Assembly: GCA_017991595.1 (NCBI GenBank)
Contig: JAGOQJ010000002.1
Location: forward strand, 311,386-375,385
From: Candidatus Didemnitutus sp.
Lineage (GTDB): Bacteria > Verrucomicrobiota > Verrucomicrobiia > Opitutales > Opitutaceae
Length of the DNA stretch: 64,000 bases
Direction: 5' to 3'
Shown here: piece after piece, positions 1 to 9,381 of the stretch
How positions within the stretch are numbered: the first letter of the stretch is position 1
How the letters are laid out: each line of letters begins with the position of its first letter
The notes under the pieces: generated by a model
The model's database searches: none
Seen by the model: only the letters and a program-made list of their open reading frames with translations
What the model was told of the DNA's origin: nothing
Position numbers and translations under genes: made by a program

Positions 1-3000
1 GGCGGCGGAGAGAATCAGCGTGCCGTCGCCGGCCTTGGTGAGGCTGCGGCCGTCCCAGCCCGTAGCGGGATTGGCGGCCTGGTTGGCGAGGACGGTGCCG
101 AGGTCGAAGGTCTCGGCCGCGCTGGCGAGGGTGAAGACGCCGTTCGGGTTGGCCGCGGGGCTGTTCCACGAGAGCGAGGTGTTGACGACGTAGTTGTTGC
201 CCGACTTGGCGGCGGTGACGACGAGGTAATCCGTCGCGCTGCCGCCGCTGCCGCCGACGTTCACCGCGGCGAAATCACCGGTGATGCCGGACGAGGTCGC
301 GAGCAGCGTGAAGGGCATGACGGTGGAGCCGGAGATGCCGTTGACGTTGAGCGTCGTGCCGGTGGCGCCGATGGTGGCCGAGGCAGCGCTGATGACAGGG
401 GCGTTGCTGCCGACGACAAGATTGAGCGTGCTACCGTTGGCGAGTGAAAGGGCGCCCGTCAGGCCGAGCGTCGAATCGCGATCGACGGTGAGCGTGGCGC
501 CGGAGGCAACCGAGGCGCTGGTGGCGGTGAACGCGGTGGCAGCCGTGCCGTCGCCGAGCGCGAGCGTGCCGCCCTGGACGCTGACCGCACCGGCGCTGCC
601 GGTCGCGGCGGTGAGGGCGACGGAGCCGGTGCCGAGCTTGTTCAACGCGCCGGCGCCCGAGAGCGTGCCGGCGTAGGCGCCGGCGGCACTCGTGGCAAAT
701 TCCAGCGTGCCTTGATTGGTGACGCCACCGGCGCCGAGCGCAGCGGTCTGCGTGACGCTGAGCTTGCCGGCCATGATGGTCGTGCCGCCCGTGTGGGTGT
801 TGGCGCCACTGAGCGTAAGCGTTCCGGTGCCGTCCTTCACGAGGCGGCCGCCGGTGCCGGAGATGACGCCGGAAAGCGTGAGGTCGGAGGATTGGTTGGC
901 GGTGAGTGTAGCACTGCCGAGGGCGATGGAGCCAGCGCCGGAGAGATTGCGGAGCGACTGGTTGTTGCCCGCGAGATCAAGGGTGGCGCCCGCAGCGACG
1001 GTGACGGACTGACTGGTGGCGATGGCGTTGGCGGTCGCGAGCTGGAGCGTGCCGCCCTCCACCTGCGTGGCGCCGGTGTAGGTGTTGGCCTGATTGAAGA
1101 CGAGCGTGCCGGCACCGGTCTTGGTCAGCGTGCGGCCGTCCCAATTGCCGAGCGTGCCGGTGAAGGCGGTGTTGTTCGCCAGCGCGACCGGCGAAGTGAA
1201 GCTCGCGCCGGTGCCGAGGGCGAAGGTGCCGTGCGCGGCGGATTGGCTGTTCCACGCGAGGTCGGACACGAGACTGATGGTGCGGCCGTCGAGCGAGCGA
1301 TTGAGCTCGAGTGCGAGGTATTGGTCGAGCGAGGGCGTCACCGCGGCGCCGTCGAAGCGCAGCGTGGCGTTGTTGGAATTGGCGATGGCTGTGTCGGACG
1401 TGATCAGCGTGACGGAGCCGAGCGTCGAGGCGTTGTAGCCGGTGATGTTGAGGATGGAGTTGGCGCCGAAGGCGACGCTGCCCGCATCGATGGCACCCGT
1501 GCCCGCGGCGAGGCCGAGCGTGGTGCCGGCGCCGAGGGTGAACGAACCGGTGGTCGCAAGCGTGCCGCCCGTGACATTGAGCGTGCCGCCGTTGACTGCG
1601 ACGTCGCCGGCGAAACCGGCGGCCAGCGGCTGCGCACCGCTCAGCTCGAGCGTGCCGGTGCCGGATTTGACGAGCGCGGAACCAGCCGCACCGCTGACGG
1701 TGCCGGCATAGGCAGCAGAGCTGGCCGCGGCGACGGTGAGCTGGCCATCGCCGAGCGCCACGCGCCCTGCGCCAGTGAGAGAGGAAACGGTGGCGTCCTG
1801 ACCGGCAAGGTCGAGGGTGGCCGTGGCATTGTCAGCAATCGTCACGCCAGACGAGGCCGCGAGGCCGCTGGCCCCAGCAGAGGAACCGAGGCGCAGCGTG
1901 CCTTCCGAAATCGTCGTCGCACCGGTGTAGGTGTTGGCACCGCTGAGAGTCGCCACCGTCGCACCGCTCTTGGTGAGCGTGCCCGTGCCGCCAATGGCGT
2001 TGGCCACGGTGCCGTCGGCGGAGAGCGCGACGTCGAGCGCGGCGTTGTTGATAACGGCGCCTGTGCCGAGCGCGGAGGCACTGGCGACCTGCAGGGTGCC
2101 AGCGGAGACGGTGGTGCCACCCGCGTAAGAATTGCTGCCGGACAGCGTGGCGGTGCCCGCGCCCGACTTGGTGACGGAGCCGGAAGCTCCGGAGAGTGCG
2201 GCGCTGACGGCGACGGACTGGCCGGAGTCGGTGGTGAGTGCAGCGTTGCCCGCGAGCGCGATGCCTTCACCCGCGGCAATCGTGCCGCCGGTGCCGGTGG
2301 CCGCGAGCGTGCCGCCGTCCGCCAGCGTGGCCGTCTGCTGCAAGGTGAGCGTGCCGCCACCGTCGACGGTGATGGCTTTCGCACCGAGCGTGCTGCCAGC
2401 GGCGAGGGTGCCGTTGCCGGTGAGCGCGACGCCGGTGCCGGTGACGTTGCCCGCGAGCGTGAGCGTGCCGCCGTCGGTGGCGCGCAGCGTGGAATCGGTG
2501 GCCAGCGTGATGGTCTCGGCGCGGATGGTGCCCGAGCCCGCAAGCGTGGCGCCGGAGGCGACGGTGACGCTCGTGCCTGCGTCGGCGGAGCCGTAGGTGG
2601 CGTTGTTGGCGACCTGGAGCGTGCCGGCCGCGACATTGGTGGCGGCGTGCAGTGTGGTCGTGTAGGTATCGAAGAGAAGCGTGCCGGCGCCGGTCTTGTT
2701 GACGGTGGCGAGGGCGGCGTTGGTGCTCGTGATGGGATCGAAGAAGGAGATGGTGCGGCCCTCGTCGGCGGCGAAATTGATGGTCTGCGCCGCGGCGGCC
2801 GTGAGGACGAAGTGGACGGCGTTGCGGCCGTCGACGCCGGTGTTGTCGCGGAAAAGGATGTCGCCCGTGGTGGCGTTGAACTGGTGGGTCTTGGCGGCGG
2901 TGGGCGCGGCGACGTAGATGGCGCCACCAGTGCCGGCGACAGCATGGTTGCGCTCGAAGGTGGAACCGGCGCCGACCGTGAGGTTGCCGTTGGTGACGAA

Positions 3001-4056
3001 GAGCGCGCCGCCGTTGCTGGCGGCGGTGTTGTCGGTGGCGTTCATCGCGCCGTTGATGGTGAGGTCAGTGCCGGTCCAGACGGCGCCGCCGTTGGCGCCG
3101 GCAGTGGCGACGGTCTTGTTGGCCGCGTTGCCGCGCAGGATGGAAGCGCCGTCGAAGATGACGTTGGTGGCGGAGCGGACGCCAGCGCCGTTGCCGTTGG
3201 CGTTGATGTTGTTCTCGATCAGGGCGTCGCCCTTGAAGCGGACGGTGCTGCTGGCGAAGATGCCCGCGCCGTGCGTGCCGCTGGTGCTGGTGCCGTTGGT
3301 GGCCTGGTTGCCGGCGATGGTGGCGTCGGCGTTGAAGGTGACGAGGCCCGCAGCGTAGATACCGCCGCCGCCGGCGGTGGCGCCGCTGACGTTGCCGGAG
3401 AGGACGGCATCGGCGTCGAACTCGATGGTGAAGCCGCGGATGCCGGCGCCGCCGCCGTTAAGCGCGGTGTTGTCACTGACCGTGACGGTGCCGCCGGTGC
3501 TGCCGAGCTTGAGGATGGTGTTGGTGGTGCCACCGTAAATGGCGCCGTAATTGGAACCGGTCGTGAGCGTGCGGAAGCCCGTGACGGTGAAGGAACCGCC
3601 GAAGGTCGTCGGCACGTAAGCGCCGTTGTTCTGCGTGGGCGTGCCGCTGACATTGATCGCCATGCCGATGGCGCTGGTGCCAATCTCGCTACCTTTGAGG
3701 ATGACGTTTTGGAAATTGAGCGTGTTGCCGACCGTGACGGTGAACACACGCGAGGCATCGGTGGCCGGGGCGTTGATCGTGACGGGAGCGTCGCCGGCGG
3801 AACGGAAGTTCAAGTTTTTGGCCGCGAGCGCGACGACCGTCGGCGGCGAGAGATCGGACTGCAGGATGAGCGTGTCGCCGTTGCCCGCAGCGCTGACGGA
3901 GGACGCAAGCGACGAGTCCACGATGATGTCGACGGCGCGACCGGTCGCAGGCAGCAGAGCGAGCAAGGCGGCCACAACGGCCAGGCGACGCGAAACGCGA
4001 GACGAGACGAGTCCGGCGAGCGTGCCGGAGGAGACGAAGCAACGAGGCATCTTCAT
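1..4056 (-). CDS. giant autotransporter-repeat adhesin, N-terminal part (cut by window edge)
   Basis: The reading frame is open from an ATG at 4056 to the window edge (1352 codons, no stop), so the C-terminus is missing. It starts with a basic n-region and a hydrophobic signal peptide ending near residue 41 (LLPATGRAV). Residues about 60-430 look like a parallel beta-helix with repeated GGA(I/V/L) and FERN-like motifs, as in chlamydial polymorphic outer-membrane proteins. From about residue 450 on there are many copies of the autotransporter-associated beta-strand repeat (for example TLSGANTYTGATTISEGTL and TLSGANTHTGGTTIMAGKL), rich in Gly, Ala, Thr and Ser. Such proteins are secreted surface adhesins, usually ending in an autotransporter barrel or a PEP-CTERM anchor; which one applies cannot be seen. 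ATG is preceded by CCTCCCC rather than a Shine-Dalgarno. A 15-bp operator-like site lies 107 bp upstream. The role in surface attachment is inferred. Confidence 0.85.
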   Translation of the reverse strand, partial: MKMPRCFVSSGTLAGLVSSRVSRRLAVVAALLALLPATGRAVDIIVDSSLASSVSAAGNGDTLILQSDLSPPTVVALAAKNLNFRSAGDAPVTINAPATDASRVFTVTVGNTLNFQNVILKGSEIGTSAIGMAINVSGTPTQNNGAYVPTTFGGSFTVTGFRTLTTGSNYGAIYGGTTNTILKLGSTGGTVTVSDNTALNGGGAGIRGFTIEFDADAVLSGNVSGATAGGGGIYAAGLVTFNADATIAGNQATNGTSTSGTHGAGIFASSTVRFKGDALIENNINANGNGAGVRSATNVIFDGASILRGNAANKTVATAGANGGAVWTGTDLTINGAMNATDNTAASNGGALFVTNGNLTVGAGSTFERNHAVAGTGGAIYVAAPTAAKTHQFNATTGDILFRDNTGVDGRNAVHFVLTAAAAQTINFAADEGRTISFFDPITSTNAALATVNKTGAGTLLFDTYTTTLHAATNVAAGTLQVANNATYGSADAGTSVTVASGATLAGSGTIRAETITLATDSTLRATDGGTLTLAGNVTGTGVALTGNGTLAAGSTLGAKAITVDGGGTLTLQQTATLADGGTLAATGTGGTIAAGEGIALAGNAALTTDSGQSVAVSAALSGASGSVTKSGAGTATLSGSNSYAGGTTVSAGTLQVASASALGTGAVINNAALDVALSADGTVANAIGGTGTLTKSGATVATLSGANTYTGATTISEGTLRLGSSAGASGLAASSGVTIADNATATLDLAGQDATVSSLTGAGRVALGDGQLTVAAASSAAYAGTVSGAAGSALVKSGTGTLELSGAQPLAAGFAGDVAVNGGTLNVTGGTLATTGSFTLGAGTTLGLAAGTGAIDAGSVAFGANSILNITGYNASTLGSVTLITSDTAIANSNNATLRFDGAAVTPSLDQYLALELNRSLDGRTISLVSDLAWNSQSAAHGTFALGTGASFTSPVALANNTAFTGTLGNWDGRTLTKTGAGTLVFNQANTYTGATQVEGGTLQLATANAIATSQSVTVAAGATLDLAGNNQSLRNLSGAGSIALGSATLTANQSSDLTLSGVISGTGGRLVKDGTGTLTLSGANTHTGGTTIMAGKLSVTQTAALGAGGVTNQGTLEFATSAAGAYAGTLSGAGALNKLGTGSVALTAATGSAGAVSVQGGTLALGDGTAATAFTATSASVASGATLTVDRDSTLGLTGALSLANGSTLNLVVGSNAPVISAASATIGATGTTLNVNGISGSTVMPFTLLATSSGITGDFAAVNVGGSGGSATDYLVVTAAKSGNNYVVNTSLSWNSPAANPNGVFTLASAAETFDLGTVLANQAANPATGWDGRSLTKAGDGTLILSAA

Positions 4057-4163
4057 GGGGAGGGGTGTGACAGGGAGAGACTTCCCGGGCGGATCGGCGG
4101 GAAGAACAGGACAGCTGGCGAAAATTTTTAGGCCCGCGGGAGGGAACTAGAAACCCTCGCCGC

Positions 4164-4178
4164 GGTAGACGGTTGACC
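4164..4178. promoter_or_regulatory. 15-bp pseudopalindromic operator-like site, copy 1 (GGTAGACGGTTGACC)
   Basis: This site reads GGTAGACGGTTGACC and matches the family consensus GGTCAACsGTTGACC. It lies between the stop of the beta-helix gene and the start of the adhesin gene, 107 bp from the adhesin ATG. The right arm GTTGACC is perfect. Odd-length palindromes with a central S are compatible with a LacI-type operator, but no regulator gene is in the window. Confidence 0.6.
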
Positions 4179-4195
4179 CGGAGCGAGCGGCCGGA

Positions 4196-5851
4196 TCAGC
4201 GCACCGGCGCGACCACGACGCCGTCGCGCACGACCTCACGCGTGTAGCCCTCGTAGACGTTGTCGCGGATCTCGACGGCCTCGGCGTTGCGCACATCGAT
4301 GGCGGCGGCCTCGACCTGACCGTGGGGATTCTTGAAGACGTTTCCGGTGATGAGAATGTTGGCGTTGTAGCGCGGATTCTTGAAGAAACGGCTGAGCGAG
4401 TGGATGACGATGGCGGCGGGCTGACCGCGGCGCGCGATGTCGATCCAACTGGAGTTCAGAAACACATTATTGCGGACGACGTTGTTGCGCACGAAGCCGC
4501 CGGAGCTCGGATTGGGGCCGTATTTCACCTGGTAGGAGTTGTTGTCGAAGGTGCAGTCCTCGACGGTGATGTTCTCCTCGAAGTTCACGATCGCGCTGCC
4601 GAAATTCTCGGCGAAGAGCGTGCGACGGATGATGCCCTGCGTGAGGCTGTAGGTCTGGTAGCTCACCGCGGTGCCCACCGCGGTGCCGGACGGCACGGCA
4701 CCCGTGAACACGTAAGCGTAGCCGCCCTTCTGCCGCTTGGCCTGCTTCACGACGAGGTCGACCGGCTGCTCGCCGACCCAGAAGCGGATGCGGTCGCCCG
4801 CCGGGACGTCATAGCCCGGCGAAATGAGGAGCGCGTCGGCGCCGCGAACCTCCTTCACGATGCCAAACGAGCGGCGGATCACGAGCGGGTCCATGCGCAG
4901 GCCCTTGAACACGCAGTCCTCCACGAGGAGTTCGCCGGAGTTCATGCTCAGGTGCAGGCCGTCGCGGCCGCCGATGGCGAGATTGCCGTTCTCCGGCTCG
5001 AAGCGCACGCGGCGGAACGTGAGGTTGCGGTTGTAGCCGGCGATCATGCCCATGTTGCCGACGTTCGGGAAAAACACGTTCTCGAAGACGATGTCGCGCG
5101 AATACATCACCGAAGTCTGGTTCGGCATCTCGGCCGACTTGTGGTGCCACGAGATGCCGTCGCCGACTTCGACCTTCTTGCTGAAGCCCGCACCCGTCAT
5201 CGTGAGGCGACGCGCATCGGTGCCCGGCACGGCGCGCCAGAATGCCTTGATGTTAAGCCCGATCGTGAGCGTGGCGGAGTCGGGCGTGGTGCCGAAGCGC
5301 TTCAGCTTGCCCGTGGCGAGATCCCACGCATGCGCCGAGGCGCAGCGCATGCCGTCGTAGGCCGGCAGACCGGGCAAGACTTCCACGAGCACCTCGTCCT
5401 TCTCGCGATCGACCGCGAGAACGCGCGCGGTGCTGCCGAGCGGCGGATTGTTCGCGAGGACGAAATTGCGCACCGTGATGCGCTCGGAGCGCGCGATCGC
5501 GAGTTGGTTCGGCAGCGTGGTCTCGTTATCGAGCGCGAAGACCCGCTCCAGCCGCGTGGCTGGCCCACCCTGCGCATCGACGGCGCCGATGAGCGCGACA
5601 TCACGCGCCTCGATCAGCGCGAGGTAATGCTCTTTCGCACCGGGCTTGGTTAGCGTGTAGGTGCCGGCGGCGAAATGCAGCTCGGCCGGCGCCTGGCGCT
5701 TCGCGGCGGCGAACGCCGCTACCAGCGCCTCGGTATCGCAGCGACCGTCGTCGGGCCGCGCACCGAAATCCGCCACATCCAAGCGGGTGACTCCAGCGCA
5801 GAGCGTCAACGGGGCGAGCGCGAGCAGGACAGGAAGCAGGGAACGTTTCAT
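4196..5851 (-). CDS. secreted right-handed beta-helix (pectate-lyase-like) protein
   Basis: A 551-residue protein with a clear signal peptide (MKRSLLPVLLALAPLTLCAG). The mature N-terminus carries DVADFGARPDDGRCDTEAL, the entry motif of pectin-lyase-fold enzymes (GH28/GH55/pectate-lyase-3 type). Later coils contain GRDGLHLS and short N/V-rich rungs (RNNVVRNNVF). A mixed insertion at about residues 330-400 interrupts the helix. It is a paralogue of the protein starting at 7133: both begin the mature chain with GVTR, have an SWH segment and an RDG(L/I)H motif in the same order. The start was placed at 5851 because upstream in-frame codons lack signal-peptide features and would swallow the operator-like site at 5978. 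Polysaccharide binding or cleavage is likely; the substrate is unknown. Confidence 0.8.
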   Translation of the reverse strand: MKRSLLPVLLALAPLTLCAGVTRLDVADFGARPDDGRCDTEALVAAFAAAKRQAPAELHFAAGTYTLTKPGAKEHYLALIEARDVALIGAVDAQGGPATRLERVFALDNETTLPNQLAIARSERITVRNFVLANNPPLGSTARVLAVDREKDEVLVEVLPGLPAYDGMRCASAHAWDLATGKLKRFGTTPDSATLTIGLNIKAFWRAVPGTDARRLTMTGAGFSKKVEVGDGISWHHKSAEMPNQTSVMYSRDIVFENVFFPNVGNMGMIAGYNRNLTFRRVRFEPENGNLAIGGRDGLHLSMNSGELLVEDCVFKGLRMDPLVIRRSFGIVKEVRGADALLISPGYDVPAGDRIRFWVGEQPVDLVVKQAKRQKGGYAYVFTGAVPSGTAVGTAVSYQTYSLTQGIIRRTLFAENFGSAIVNFEENITVEDCTFDNNSYQVKYGPNPSSGGFVRNNVVRNNVFLNSSWIDIARRGQPAAIVIHSLSRFFKNPRYNANILITGNVFKNPHGQVEAAAIDVRNAEAVEIRDNVYEGYTREVVRDGVVVAPVR

Positions 5852-5977
5852 GGGGAAAGTGACTGAGGGTGCGCCGCGGCGCGACGACGGACGATCGCAC
5901 AGACAGCGCGGGGTGGGACCAGCAAGCAAGGACGAGACACGCTCGCATCCTGCGTGGCGCGATTGAAGACCGCCGCG

Positions 5978-5992
5978 AGTAGACGGTTGACC
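5978..5992. promoter_or_regulatory. operator-like site, copy 2 (AGTAGACGGTTGACC)
   Basis: This copy lies 126 bp upstream of the beta-helix start at 5851, in the divergent region shared with the gene at 6140. It differs from copy 1 only in the first base. Confidence 0.6.
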
Positions 5993-6033
5993 CTCCGCAC
6001 ACACGCACGGGTGCAACGAACGACCGCGGCCGC

Positions 6034-6048
6034 GGTCGACGTTTGACC
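6034..6048. promoter_or_regulatory. operator-like site, copy 3 (GGTCGACGTTTGACC)
   Basis: This copy lies 91 bp upstream of the ATG at 6140 in the same divergent intergenic region (5852-6139) as copy 2. The two centres are 56 bp apart, so each divergent gene can be assigned its own site. Confidence 0.6.
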
Positions 6049-6139
6049 TGCGCAGGCGTTGAGCCGCGCGCCGAAAAAAATTGGATGGCGCGCGTTATCC
6101 CGGCGGCGCGCTGCGTCGGCCCCGGTCCCTCCCCTCCCC

Positions 6140-6973
6140 ATGAAAAACGTCTCCTCCTGCCTGTTCTCCCTCGCCGCGCTCGGCGCGGCCACCGCCCTGC
6201 ACGGCGCCGTCGTCTCCGCGAATTTCAACGATCTCGCCCTCGGCGACCCGCGCGGCAAACAGAAGAACCAGCAACCCGCCGACACAGGCCGCGGATTCGG
6301 CGCGCCTTATTGGACGACCGACACCGGCGTGCCGCGCATCGTCGCCGGCGATCTCGCCGCTCCGGCCTCGACCGGCTACGCCCTCGCCCAAGGTGGCAAC
6401 CCGCGCAGCTACCAGTCGCCTTCCTACAAGCTCGACGACGCCACCGACCGCCGCCAGTGCCGCCCGCTCGCGCAAAAGCTCACCGGCACAGTGTGGGTTT
6501 CCTTCCTCGTCAAGAACGCCGACGCCAACCAGGCCGCGGGCATCGACTTCAACGGTCGCCCGCAGATCGCCAACAGCGTGGTCGGCACGCGCATCGTTGT
6601 CGAAGGCGGCACCGTCCGCGTGTTTAACGCCGGCAACGTGAAAGCCGGCGAGGCCATCGACGCCGTCCCCCTCGGCCAGACCGCGCTCATCCTCGTGCGC
6701 CTCGACATCGGCGCCGCACCGAACGGCAAGAACGACAAGCTTCAGCTCTGGGTTAACCCCAAGCTCACGGCGAATCCCGCCGACCTGCCGAAGCCGGCCT
6801 TCGCGCTCGGCAACACCGGCTTCATCGGCTCCACCCAAGCCATCGCGACGCTCGGTCTGCAGAGCTATGACCTGCGCACCGGCGCGGGCCAGATCGGCGG
6901 CATCCTCGACGCCGTGACGCTCGCCGACGGCGAAGGCGCCTACGCCGCGGTCACCGGCCTCGGCACGCCGTAA
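6140..6973 (+). CDS. secreted concanavalin/laminin-G-like single-domain protein
   Basis: A 277-residue protein with a signal peptide ending at LHGA. The rest is one domain of about 250 residues that also forms the N-terminus of the two giant exoenzymes at 9382-14943 and 15140-21199. Shared landmarks in order are FND near the mature start, G-x-G-F and PYW, AGDLAAP, RRQ or RRQQYR, L-x-GTVW-S-FLV, LWVNP, LGLQSYD or LG-x-GGY, and a terminal VTGL. It probably binds a glycan or helps anchor partner enzymes, but I do not recognise a named family. CCTCCCC precedes the ATG and no Shine-Dalgarno is visible. Operator copy 3 is upstream. The domain equivalence is seen directly; the binding role is inferred. 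Confidence 0.75.
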   Translation: MKNVSSCLFSLAALGAATALHGAVVSANFNDLALGDPRGKQKNQQPADTGRGFGAPYWTTDTGVPRIVAGDLAAPASTGYALAQGGNPRSYQSPSYKLDDATDRRQCRPLAQKLTGTVWVSFLVKNADANQAAGIDFNGRPQIANSVVGTRIVVEGGTVRVFNAGNVKAGEAIDAVPLGQTALILVRLDIGAAPNGKNDKLQLWVNPKLTANPADLPKPAFALGNTGFIGSTQAIATLGLQSYDLRTGAGQIGGILDAVTLADGEGAYAAVTGLGTP

Positions 6974-7132
6974 GCCACCCCTTCGCATCCGAGCCGCACG
7001 GTCGCGGCCTGCCCCTTCCCTGTCCGCAAGCTGTTTCCCTGCCGTCCGGCACTCCTGGCTCGTTGCGCCACCGCGCCGATGCTCAATCGGACAATGGCCG
7101 CCTGCCGGGAGGATCGTGCGGCGATCCTCCCC

Positions 7133-9217
7133 ATGAAAAACACCCGCCATCCCCTGTCGTCCGGCCTGCTTTGGGCCGGACTTTTTTTGGCCCTTGGGCC
7201 GACCCTCGCCTTGGGCGTCACGCGCCCGGTCTCCGATTACTTCGCCTACCCTGACGACGGCATCGACGACACCGACGAGATCAACAACGCCATCACCGCC
7301 GCGAAGGACGGTGACGTCGTCACCTTCGCCGCCGGCACCTACGATCTGAAGACGCGCTTCGACGACGAGCGCTACCTGAAGATCAGCAGCAAGACCGGCA
7401 TCACCTTGCAAGGCGCCACCAGCAACGGTGCCCCCGCGACCAAGCTGCTCCGCCACGTGAACGTCGAGGCGATGGCGAGCCCGCCGCGCATCTTCTATCT
7501 CTTCAACAGCACGCGCGTGACGATCAGCGGCTTCATCTTCGACAACACCCCGCACCTCTGCACCACGGGCACCGTCACCGCCATCGATCCCGCCGGCAAA
7601 TACGTGCGCGTGCAGATCCCCGCGGGCCTGCCCATGGAGGCCGGCCAGCCCTGCTACGCCGCCAACCTCTGGGAGCCTTCCGTGGACGAGCTGAAATCCG
7701 TCGCGAACGTCAGCGCCAATTCCTCGCCCGCCAACTGGACCATCCACGACGCGACCAATCGCATCATGGAACTCAACAAGAGCACCGGCCTCACCTTCCT
7801 CGCCAACACCGCCGTCGGCGACCGTCTCTCCTGGCACTACGGTTGGAACGGCCGCTCCCAACTCGAAGTCGCCAAGTCGAACACGATCACGCTCGACAAC
7901 CTCGTCGTCCGCAACGCCATCAACATGGCCCTGCTCATCGGCTCCACGCATGACCTCACGCTCTCAAAGATCGTCATGAAGCCCGAGGGCGCCCAGCTTC
8001 CCGTCGGCCCGCGCGACGGCATTCACATCTCCCGCTGCACCGGCACCGTGAACATCAGCGACCTCGAAATCACCGGCGTGCGCATGGACGGGCTGGTCGT
8101 CCGCACGCCCTACGCCGACATCGCCTCCATCGCCAGCACGACACAATTCAACCTCCTCACGGAGCTCGCCACCTCGGGCCAGACGATCCCCGTCGGCTCA
8201 AGCGTCACGTTCTTCAGCTCCACCGGCAACCCCTACGTCCGTCTCGTCGCCGCCGCGACCTACAACGGCGACAGTGGCGGCCGCAGCTCTTACACGATCA
8301 CGACGCAGACCGACCTGCCCTCCTTCGCCGCCGTCGGCACCGAGATGAAGCTCGGCGGCCTCATGCCCGCCAGCGTCGCGATCACCGACAGCACTTTCAA
8401 AAACATCGCCGGCTCCGCGCTCATCCTCTTCACCGACGACATCACGGTGGACAACCTCACGGCGACCAAGGTCATGTTCCCCGCCATCCATCTCGGCGAC
8501 AACTCCGGCTCCGGCGTCTGCGGCTACGGCATCACCATCCGCAACTCGACCTTCGACCGCTGCGGCTGGATGCCGAAACCCGAGTCCGGCATCCCCGGCA
8601 TCATCACCCTCGCCGCGATCAACGACACCTTCACCACGCCCAAGCTGCGCGACGTCACGATCGAGACGAACACCTTCCGCACCCACCTCGCCAGCACCAC
8701 CAATCCTGCCGTCAACGCCTTCGACACCGACGGTCTCACCCTCACCGACAACGTCTTCGAGAACGTCCGCCAGCCCGTTCTCATCGCCGCCACCTCGGTA
8801 ACCGGCGACAGCGTCGCCACCAGCGACGTCATCGTCGACAACGACAACAACACGGTGACTCACGCGGAGGCCACCGGCTCCTTCGGCAACAGCGGCCTCA
8901 CCGGCTACAACGCCTCCAAGACCCGCTTCAGTAGCAGCACCGGCGCCAAGGCGACCTGGACCGTCACACCGCCGCGCACCGGCAGCTACGACGTTTACGT
9001 CTATAAGATCGTCCACAGCACCTCCGACTCCAACGCCAAGATCAGCGTCACCCACAGTGGCGGCACCGGCGTGACCTATGTAAACTACACCACCGGCACC
9101 TCCGGCTGGCACAAGGTCGGCACCTACACCTTCACCGGCGGCACCGACTACACGATCAGCAACGAGCGCTCCAACGGCTACCTCCGCACCGACGCGGTGA
9201 TGCTGATGCAACTCTGA
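7133..9217 (+). CDS. secreted right-handed beta-helix protein with golvesin/Xly-type C-terminal domain
   Basis: A 694-residue protein. The start at 7133 gives a standard signal peptide (to TLALG) and uses the local CCTCCCC-ATG context; the in-frame ATG at 7079 would precede the signal peptide by 18 residues. Residues about 25-580 form a pectin-lyase-like beta-helix: YPDDGIDDTDEINNAI at the entry, RDGIHISRC and RMDGLVV mid-way, then N-rich rungs. It is a paralogue of the 4196-5851 protein. The last 120 residues (GSFGNSGLTGY to TDAVMLMQL) contain ATWTVTPPRTGSYDVYVY, W-H-K-VGTYTF and a terminal DAV, as in golvesin/xanthan-lyase carbohydrate-binding domains. The likely role is polysaccharide cleavage or binding outside the cell. 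Confidence 0.8.
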   Translation: MKNTRHPLSSGLLWAGLFLALGPTLALGVTRPVSDYFAYPDDGIDDTDEINNAITAAKDGDVVTFAAGTYDLKTRFDDERYLKISSKTGITLQGATSNGAPATKLLRHVNVEAMASPPRIFYLFNSTRVTISGFIFDNTPHLCTTGTVTAIDPAGKYVRVQIPAGLPMEAGQPCYAANLWEPSVDELKSVANVSANSSPANWTIHDATNRIMELNKSTGLTFLANTAVGDRLSWHYGWNGRSQLEVAKSNTITLDNLVVRNAINMALLIGSTHDLTLSKIVMKPEGAQLPVGPRDGIHISRCTGTVNISDLEITGVRMDGLVVRTPYADIASIASTTQFNLLTELATSGQTIPVGSSVTFFSSTGNPYVRLVAAATYNGDSGGRSSYTITTQTDLPSFAAVGTEMKLGGLMPASVAITDSTFKNIAGSALILFTDDITVDNLTATKVMFPAIHLGDNSGSGVCGYGITIRNSTFDRCGWMPKPESGIPGIITLAAINDTFTTPKLRDVTIETNTFRTHLASTTNPAVNAFDTDGLTLTDNVFENVRQPVLIAATSVTGDSVATSDVIVDNDNNTVTHAEATGSFGNSGLTGYNASKTRFSSSTGAKATWTVTPPRTGSYDVYVYKIVHSTSDSNAKISVTHSGGTGVTYVNYTTGTSGWHKVGTYTFTGGTDYTISNERSNGYLRTDAVMLMQL

Positions 9218-9266
9218 CGTTGCCGCCGCGCGGTCGCGCTTCCGCACCGCGCGGCGAAACGAGTCG

Positions 9267-9330
9267 GTGGCCGCTCCCTTCGGCCACTCGCCAACGCCAG
9301 CGGGCCGCAAGACAACGGCTCGCTGGCGTT
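9267..9330. terminator. two stem-loops between convergent genes
   Basis: Two perfect inverted repeats lie between the convergent ends at 9217 and 9382: GTGGCCG/CGGCCAC (9267-9273 with 9281-9287) and AACGCCAGCG/CGCTGGCGTT (9293-9302 with 9321-9330). There is no strong T-tract, so Rho-independent termination is only likely. Confidence 0.5.
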
Positions 9331-9381
9331 CGTGTTAACGCGAACCAACAACGAGGCGCACCCCGCCTGGATTTTTTCTAC

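Noticed and set aside
712..4131. A 1139-codon open frame on the plus strand
   Set aside because: It is antisense to the adhesin repeats, has a Gly/Arg/Asp-rich composition with no domains, and is an effect of high GC content and repeat codon use.
7084..7096. Possible further copy of the 15-bp operator before the beta-helix gene at 7133
   Set aside because: GCTCAAT matches the left arm only loosely and the right arm GGACAAT does not match GTTGACC.
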